This document shows positions 57,631 to 64,000 of a DNA stretch of 64,000 nucleotides, in pieces. A program made the translations under genes and the position numbers. This stretch comes from Gnetum montanum (taxonomy: Eukaryota; Streptophyta; Gnetopsida; Gnetales; Gnetaceae). Below the pieces are notes generated by a model. The model was not told the origin of the DNA. It ran no database searches and was given only the letters and a program-made list of their open reading frames with translations. Numbering within the stretch: position 1 is the stretch's first letter; every line of letters begins with the position of its first letter. The stretch is taken from the NCBI GenBank assembly GCA_015680685.1, contig MNCI01002249.1, positions 308,196 to 372,195 of the forward strand. The letters are read 5' to 3'.

Positions 57631-58570
57631 TGATGAGTGGTGAGGTACCCCTACACTTAACCATACGAATACGAGCGTTTCACGCACGATTTGATCAAAC
57701 TTGGTAGATGGGCTAGTTGTGGTATCTAGATAGTTACTTGTTGATCACAGTTTGCTGTCTTTCCACCTAGACTAGTATTTGCTTTATCACGTATGGTTTA
57801 GTCTAGAGTGAGATGTATGATGTGGTCCTAGACTAGTATTTGCTTTATCACATATGGTTTAGTCTAGAGTGAGATGTATGATGTGGTCCTAGACTAGTGC
57901 TATTCCTAGAGGCAATGGAAAATAACTTTAATTAAGCTAGGAGGAAAAGGGAGAGAGAGTTAAGCTAATAGGATATAGGGGAAGATAATCTAAACTAGCC
58001 TAAGTGTGATGAGCATCCATTTCTTAATCATCCGTACACATCTTAGACCTCGTGTATGACTACTATTGGGATTACCAAGAGCATATCCTAGGTACGCTAC
58101 TGGGATACCATGTAGTCATACTTAAATGCTCGTGATTAAGTTATACTCATTCTGCTTTTAATAACAAGGATAGGAGAGGAGGGTAAAGAGATATTAATTA
58201 AGAAAGTAATAAATAACAATTAAATAATTAAACTAAGTGAATGCTATAATGATGAAGTAATCTTGATCTTTATTTCCGGTCATGTGCTTGTCCAAGTACG
58301 TCACACTCGAATAAAAGTGTTGTACAATTATAATCATGACATTGTAGGTATGCTTTGGGAGAAAGGGTCGAGAAGAACTAAAAATAAAAACTAACTTCTA
58401 ACTTGAACTACTCCTCGCTTCGTGTGCCTACATGTGTATTTATAGGCCCACACAAGAGTCATGATATCGTGTATCCAATATCACTAGCCAAGTCGTGATA
58501 ACATGTACCCGATATCGTGGATCCGATATCATGGGTCCAATATCAGAGCCTAATGAATCATGATTCATCA
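57631..58570 (-). repeat. E9 5' LTR, 940 bp
   Basis: TGATGAGTGGTGAGG to GATTCATCA. It is longer than the 3' LTR mainly through the 61-bp duplication at 57769-57890 and extra U3 units. Confidence 0.94.
57769..57890. repeat. 61-bp tandem duplication inside the E9 5' LTR
   Basis: AGACTAGTATTTGC..GATGTGGTCCT occurs at 57769-57829 and 57830-57890 with one difference (CACGTATGG against CACATATGG). The 3' LTR has a single copy, so it arose after insertion. Confidence 0.92.
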
Positions 58571-59389
58571 ACTACCAACTTGGTTTTGAAAGATACTTAG
58601 AACTAGATGGTAGAAAGTTGTATGAATATTACATAAACCAAAGGACATCTTCTTGTATGCAAAAGTTCCCAAATGACTTGTGAAAGTTATTTTACATGGT
58701 TTTTTGAAGTAATTTGTATTTGATTGTATCCACTATACCCATACAAAAAATTGTAATAGCTATGCCCCACAATTATGTTTAATGCTTGGTCCACAAATGG
58801 TAACAAAAAATGATCTTTGAACATAGCCATGTTTAATATCTTGAAGTCTATATAGACTCTTCATTGCCTACCTCTCTTTGGTACAATAATGAGTGGGCTT
58901 ATCCATTCATTATCTGCCACTAGATAAGTGAATCCTTCCTTAAGAAGTTTTTTAATTTCATTTTGATAACTTATTTTAATTTTGAATTCAATCTCCTTTG
59001 CGGTTATTGTTTGGGTTTGATAGTGGAGTCTATGTAGATTTGATGTTGGCATATGCATGGATCTATTCATATTAATTCATCATATGATCAAGTAAAGGAT
59101 GTTGGTCATCTATTGATTATCTTTAGTAGCTTTTTCTTCTATTCCTTAGTGACCTAGGCATTGATGATTACTAGCTTCCCATTCTCAAGGAATACATATT
59201 CCAAAGATGCTAGTAAGGATTTTAGTTTCAAGGGATCTTATTTAAAAATATTAGGGATTTCCAACTTACCCCAATCCATTTCTGCTAATTTTTTGAACTT
59301 TTCTTCAAAGAGTTGGCTTTGGATCTACTCCATTTCATCCATCTTGTTAACATAAGTACTTGAGAACATTTTAGTTGGTTTCATGCATA
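58571..59389 (-). pseudogene. pol: E7 reverse transcriptase, N-terminal part
   Basis: Minus strand: NEWISPLIIVPKRGRQ (about 58870-58920), YIDFKILNMAMFKDHFLLPF near 58800-58850 and HYYNFLYGYSGYNQIQI-type sequence near 58720-58770, then the GTFAYKKMSFGL counterpart in a shifted frame near 58640-58670. Upstream is the linker with KIKISYQNEIKKLLKEGFTY (58925-58985). It joins 50074 across E9. Confidence 0.8.
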
Positions 59390-60210
59390 CTGTAGAACTT
59401 GGAGCTATCATTTTTGTTATCAACCATTAGATACCTTCTTGTTTTGTGGTTGCTATGTATAGGCACCATTGGACATTTGTGGTTTCAACATACTTCTTGC
59501 ATGATATAATTGATGTGCTCTTCATGGTCCATATTTTCTACACACAATGGCATATTGTGTCACTATATGAACTGCATGGAACCCTATTTTTCTCAATATT
59601 TTCAAACTAATTTTTCTTTGAAATCTCCAAGGAGAGGTCTTTAATCTCTAATTTGGTGTCAATTGTACTTAGCCAAGCCCTTCTCCCTTGTAGTTGTCAA
59701 CATAAATAATTAGAAAGTTCGTTAGATATGATCATCCATATATAATGGTCATGATATCCTCCATAAATTCTAAGGAAATAGTGATGGATTAATCAATAAT
59801 ATTTAACCTAATGTTACATTTCTTAAGTATAGGTAGGTTTCAAGTTTTGTATATTTCTTAGGAGATTAAGTTTACATTAGAACTTGAGTATAATAGAGTC
59901 TTGCATAGAACATTTCATGTGAATTGTAAATACATTAGAGGACTTTCAAGATTAATTATTTTTCTAGGAAGATGTCCTACCTTTATATAGTCTATGATTA
60001 CATGGATTAGCCTGATAGTATGTACATTTTTTGATCTTTAGTTTGAAGGAAGTTTAGTGGGTATCCTTGGAGTAGTTTGAGAAGGGTTCGCAATCATAGA
60101 TTCCTATAGTAGTTTAGGTGGACTATTGGCCTTGAAGAAATATTTTTTCATGGCTTATGCTTAGAACCACTTGAATTGTCATCTAAATATTTGAACTAGA
60201 GGTGCAAGTT
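59390..60210 (-). pseudogene. pro: E7 protease and gag tail
   Basis: Degraded protease. The active-site region is S-N-V-N-L-I-S-type near 59865-59885 with LYSSSN upstream, TIISLEFMEDIMTI near 59755-59795, and a broken G.AWLS near 59670. The Cys-rich linker is weakly recognisable at 59455-59560. At the gag/protease boundary (59987-59989) the codon is TAT where E1, E3, E6 and E8 have TAG. The gag end with KKYFF (about 60135) is at 60060-60190. Further gag is absent. Confidence 0.68.
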
Positions 60211-60938
60211 TTGCTAATGGATAGCCATGTGGTGGCAATTGAAGAATCCAATTCCTTAATCTATGTTGGTGTTATGTTTTCTAGTTTCTGGTTTTGTTTT
60301 TGCAATAGTAACAAGAATGCATCTTTAGGATTTATGGTAGTAATGGAGTTGCAATTGGATGTTACATGGGTAATCATGTATGGTTCCCTACCATTTTTAC
60401 AATTGCATGTTTCTACAGCCATTACTTGCACATGGGTGGTAGGAGCTGAGCATTACTTGCATGAGTGATAGTAGTGGATGCTATAGTGAATGTTACCTAT
60501 GTGGGTGGTGGGGGTGGATGTTATGCATGGGTAGTAATTATCATGGCCATTACGCATGGGTGGTGTCTCCCCATGTGTTAGATTAGTTCTTATAAATTCC
60601 TTAGCTAGATGCAATAAAGGAAAGGAGGAGAGAATAGAAAAAAAGAATATGAACAAAAAAAGAGAGGATAATATTGAGAGAACCACACTAGATTAGAATT
60701 TTTTTTTCTACATAAAATTGTAAAGGAAGAGTGTTGATGCTTTGTGGTAATTAATAGCCAACAATGTTCTAAGATTGTGAAGTTGTTGCGCTACGAAGAC
60801 AACAAAGTACGGTCATAAATTAGGTGACGACTCCTTTGTAATCTTTCTTATTTCTCATAAATTTACTTAACTTCAAATTCATTTAATTGGTTGTATTCAT
60901 CTTTGAACTTAATGTTAGAAGTTAAGGTGAATATTGTT
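60211..60938. other. Unassigned sequence between E7 and E10
   Basis: Not recognised. It holds a degenerate repeat of CATTAC.CATGGGTGGT-like units (about 60418-60570), a purine-rich stretch (60620-60680) and TTTTTTTTTCTACAT near 60700. No ORF of interest and no LTR termini with a matching partner. Confidence 0.4.
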
Positions 60939-61673
60939 TGATGGGATGCGATATCGCATGGGCCGCGATATCGTATATGTGATATTGCATACGGGATATC
61001 GCAGCCCACTGCCAGTTCTATAAATAAGAGGTGACTCTCCCTTGTTTCTCCATCTAGATCTAGACCTTAGCCAAACTCTTGTCATTTTTCCATTCCACAG
61101 ATGGAATAATTTCCATGTGCCCGCAGTAGGAGTCCCAAAGTGAATGGATCTTTATTTGAGCAATTATGTACCTGAGCACACAATTGTGTACGGCAATAAA
61201 GATGAACTTTTGGATAAACCTTGTAGTGCATGGACTAAGCTAAATAGGACTTTAATTATTGTTAATTATTTAAATGTTTTCTTAAGGACTTAATCTCTCT
61301 CAACCCTCAACTCTCATAGTTAAGTGCATTCAGTACGATCGCTTTGAGCACATGCGTTACACTTGGTAATCCTAGTAATGAATAGCGTTTGGTAATCCCA
61401 GTAGCGTTGCATTGGTTCAGGGTGTGAAACGGCAAGTGGGAAAAAATACTAATGCTAGGATAATTAAGGCTTAGTTGGTTAAAGCTAGTTACTTAGTCTC
61501 TTCACCCCCTTTCCTTTGTTAGCATAGGCGATAAAACATAAAAGCTATAAAAATCACATGCCTCAAACTTACTTAATCATACAATCATGAAAAATACAAG
61601 TAAGCTTGGGAGGACAACGATTGATTAACCTTAGGTGTTCCATAAGGCGTGTAGGCACTTAGTCTACAGAGTT
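60939..61673 (+). repeat. E10 5' LTR, end lost in gap
   Basis: Starts TGATGGGATGCGATATCGC. TATA CTATAAATAAGAGG is at about 61018-61031 and AATAAA in GGCAATAAAGATG at about 61195-61200. GGTAATCC..AGTA units near 61365-61405 occur in tandem. Confidence 0.92.
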
Positions 61674-61866
61674 NNNNNNNNNNNNNNNNNNNNNNNNNNN
61701 NNNNNNNNNNNNNNNNNNNNNNNNNNNNNNNNNNNNNNNNNNNNNNNNNNNNNNNNNNNNNNNNNNNNNNNNNNNNNNNNNNNNNNNNNNNNNNNNNNNN
61801 NNNNNNNNNNNNNNNNNNNNNNNNNNNNNNNNNNNNNNNNNNNNNNNNNNNNNNNNNNNNNNNNNN
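61674..61866. other. Assembly gap of 193 N
   Basis: By comparison with E6 the true missing length is nearer 280-290 bp (end of LTR, PBS, first gag codons). Any ORF crossing it is artificial. Confidence 0.95.
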
Positions 61867-64000
61867 CAACATACATAACCAAGAACCACCAGTTCCTCAA
61901 CAATTTAGTGTGGTATATATTCATCATGATGAATATATACCCAACTTTACCTTTTTCTTCCATCAAGATGTACAACTACGATGGAGAGACTTGGAGGGTA
62001 ACATAGTGTTTCCTCCAGACAGAGCCACCCCCAACATGCTCCTTCGTGCCCTTGCACGAATTGGCATGTTGCAATTATATGCTAAGTACGTTGCGTGTGA
62101 TTACAACATGAGGGACTACCATCCCACAGAAGCGCAACGTCAATGGGACTTGCGGCAGGAGAGTCACCACACATTGTTGAAGGGCAAAGGCCCCCATAAT
62201 GCTTTGCCCGTCATAAGAGAAATTAAGGGTGGTGAACCTATCTCAATAGGTTCCCCACAAAATGATGTTCCTCCTCCTAACGATAGTGAGGAGGTAGGGT
62301 ATCAGAACCTTCACTCCATGATTCACAACCCTGGTTCTGATTCCCACAAACACCAAGTGTTCAATGAGGAAACACAAACACATGAAAAGGATGGGCAGTA
62401 TGATTGTCATCATGATCAGGGCCATAACCACCGAAGAGAAGGTAAGAAACATCGTCATGGTGATGGTTCCCCTTCTTCTTCCCCTTCATCACATCATTCA
62501 CCCTCTCCTTCCACATTAGGATGTAGTCACAAAGAGCACAACTGTGAGGATAAGGGTAAGCAAGATGAGAACCCTCAACGAGAGAGTTGAGAGTGAGGAC
62601 GAGGGCATTCTAGAAAGTCAAGGCATAGAAGGGAAAGTAGGGAACCGCGTAGGCATCATAGACACCATGAAAGAAATGACAACGAAGAACCCCTACTAGT
62701 AATCTAGAGTATGTTAGACATTACGGAGGTAGTTAGAATACCTACAAGGCACCAAAAATATAGCTGGATCAAGAGACTAGACATGAATAATATCTCATAG
62801 TTTGAGGGGGGATATAACGTTGATCCGCAGAATCACTTACAAGAATTTCTTGATGCCTATGCCTTGCAGAATATTGAAAATGAGTGGCAAAAATTAAATT
62901 TTTTTCCAAGAACACTCATAAAAGAAGTAGAAAGCTGGTACTGGTCCTTAGAACCAGAATCCATTCGAAGGTAAAGTATGATGCTAGAATTCTTCAACGA
63001 TAAATATCAAATGTACTCTTGAGTGTCCAACTTACGTAAGCAGATCCAAGGATGGAAGCAGGGTAATCACAAACCCTTGGATGTTGCCATGGGCCGATAT
63101 TATGCATTGCTACATCATTTCCCAGGCAATGGTTACGCACAACGGGATCAACTACGCCATCTCGTAGATGGGCTAAGACATGAAACCAGGAGAACCCTTG
63201 GAACATATGCCCAAGGGAGATTATCTAAACTTAGGTCCCATGAAGTTCATAGATTGTTGGAGCAAGTAGCTAAGGAAGAAGGAGACAGAAAAGAGAAAGC
63301 ATGGAAGAGTATAACCGCGATCCTTTGCTCCAAAAGAGGGGAGTAAGATTCTATGAGGAAGAGGATGAGTCACCACTTGAAGAGTTGGTGAATAGAAAAA
63401 CCTTGCCGATTCAAAAGTTAACAACCAAAGTATCGACTAAGGTAGATCAAATGTGGGACTCCTTAGATAGTAGATTTAAAATCATTTTAAAAATCGTAGA
63501 GGAGTCTAAGGAGAGAAGTAATGACCATGATAAGAAAAAGAGGAGAGATTCAGACCATGCATGTAACAAGGGTAAGGGAAAAATGACTATCATCGATGAG
63601 GTTGTGGACTCTGATACGGACAATGACAGTGGATGTGAGATATGCCAATATGACCATCCTGAGGGATGTTGCCCAATAATTTCACATCTGCAAGAGTCTG
63701 GGGTGTATGCACTCAACCCAAGACTTAACAAATAGCAAGCACCCCGAAGGTTACCTTATCCCCAAGGTAACCCAAGGTAGTTCCACCAGCCCTTAACATA
63801 TTATCCAAGTGGAACTTCGCCATAACCTATCGAGCAACACCAGCAGTGGCAATACCCACAGTCATGGGGGATGCCACTGCCTAGGCAACAATACCCTTAC
63901 CAACAACCAGATCCATATGGCTATTACGTGTAGAAGCCAGTTTCTCCAAGTGACTCTATCAATCACATAACCCCACAACGTCACTACCAAGTTTGAGAGT
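61867..64000 (+). pseudogene. gag: E10 gag polyprotein, least decayed copy, cut by window edge
   Basis: Open from the gap to 62590: WRDLEGNIVFPPDRATPNMLL (two pieces: WRDLEGNIVF, PPDRATPNMLL), ALARIGMLQLYAKYVACDYN and the Ser-rich GDGSPSSSPSSHHSPSPS linker. Capsid core 62780-63240: HLQEFLDAYALQNIENEWQK, FPRTLIKEVESWYWSLEPES and RDQLRHLVDGLRHETRRTLG. A 4-bp loss near 63285 shifts the frame. Coiled coil 63301-63540; zinc knuckle CEICQYDHPEGCCP (about 63632-63675). Stops such as those near 62588, 62800, 62972 and 63733 fit Gln, Trp or Arg codon decay. This copy supplies the sense codons used to interpret stops in E1 and E6. Confidence 0.9.

Larger units (their letters stand above)
50075..58570 (-). 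mobile_element. E9: complete family II element with gag and 3' ORF, no pol
   Basis: Perfect ACTAC duplications (50070-50074 and 58571-58575) flank it, and it interrupts E7 RT. Minus-strand order: 5' LTR, PBS, gag, spacer, internal promoter, mini-intron, 3' ORF, polypurine tract, 3' LTR. Total 8496 bp. E2 has the same layout, so the layout belongs to the family rather than to one deleted copy. Confidence 0.94.
38331..60210 (-). mobile_element. E7: old gag-pol element, split by E8 and E9
   Basis: Pieces at 38331-39009, 48893-50074 and 58571-60210 read continuously on the minus strand as integrase, RNase H/RT, RT/protease and gag tail, and both interruptions have perfect duplications. Both ends and both LTRs are missing. 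It is the most diverged coding sequence in the window. Confidence 0.82.
60939..64000 (+). mobile_element. E10: family I element, right end outside window
   Basis: 5' LTR, a 193-bp unsequenced gap covering U5 end, PBS and gag start, then the best-preserved gag of the window up to the edge. Whether pol is present cannot be seen. Confidence 0.9.

Noticed and set aside
61585-62006. ORFs crossing the N gap on both strands
   Set aside because: Frames through unknown bases are artificial; only the part after 61867 is real gag.
1-64000. Alternative genetic code with TAG or TAA read as Gln
   Set aside because: Trp and Arg codons are also hit (TGA, TAG), frameshifts are common, and sister copies keep normal codons. 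Methylation-linked decay explains it.
1-64000. Host genes, tRNA, rRNA or CRISPR
   Set aside because: I found no cloverleaf, rRNA-like block, spaced direct-repeat array or non-element coding region; the tRNA-like pieces are only primer-binding sites.

Overview
The window looks like plant nuclear DNA made entirely of nested, decayed Ty3/gypsy LTR retrotransposons of the Athila type. I found no host gene, tRNA, rRNA, CRISPR array or bacterial feature. The plant assignment rests on four things. The primer-binding sites match the 3' end of plant tRNA-Asp(GTC). The gag carries a CX2CX3HX4CP knuckle. The protease, reverse transcriptase and integrase segments have Athila-like spacing. The LTRs are 0.8-1.0 kb, start TGATG and end CATCA. 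The species cannot be told from this sequence; a large repeat-dense genome is likely.

Ten elements (E1-E10) can be separated, and several insertions are proved by 5-bp target-site duplications. From left to right: E1 (+, ends at 6477) sits in the left LTR of E2 (-, to 14302), which sits in the 3' part of E3 (-, 14303-38330). E3 gag is split by E4 (+, 20876-36308, ACATC duplication). The 5' LTR of E4 holds E5 (-, 21678 to about 34240), and E5 holds E6 (+, 23017-29831, ATTGT duplication): four layers. The right half is an old element E7 (-, 38331 to about 60210), split by E8 (-, 39010-48892, AAAAT duplication) and E9 (-, 50075-58570, ACTAC duplication). E10 (+, from 60939) runs off the right edge.

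Three LTR families are mixed here. Family I is E1, E6, E8 and E10. E8 keeps the whole gag-PR-RT-RNaseH-INT order, while E1 and E6 are gag-PR elements whose pol was cut out in frame. Family II is E2 and E9: gag, no pol, then a long extra 3' ORF. Family III is E3, E4 and E5; E3 keeps pol. All coding regions carry stops and frameshifts, so genes are called as pseudogenes. Most stops fit C-to-T or G-to-A change at Gln and Trp codons.

The most unusual feature is a 3' module. In E2 and E9 an LTR-like internal promoter (palindromic GATATC repeats plus a TATA box) lies upstream of a 54-60 nt GT-AG mini-intron and then a coiled-coil ORF of roughly 700-900 codons. E3 keeps the promoter. E1, E6 and E8 keep the mini-intron but not an intact ORF. 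A UAG codon at the gag/protease boundary is shared by E1, E3, E6 and E8 and may be a readthrough site.
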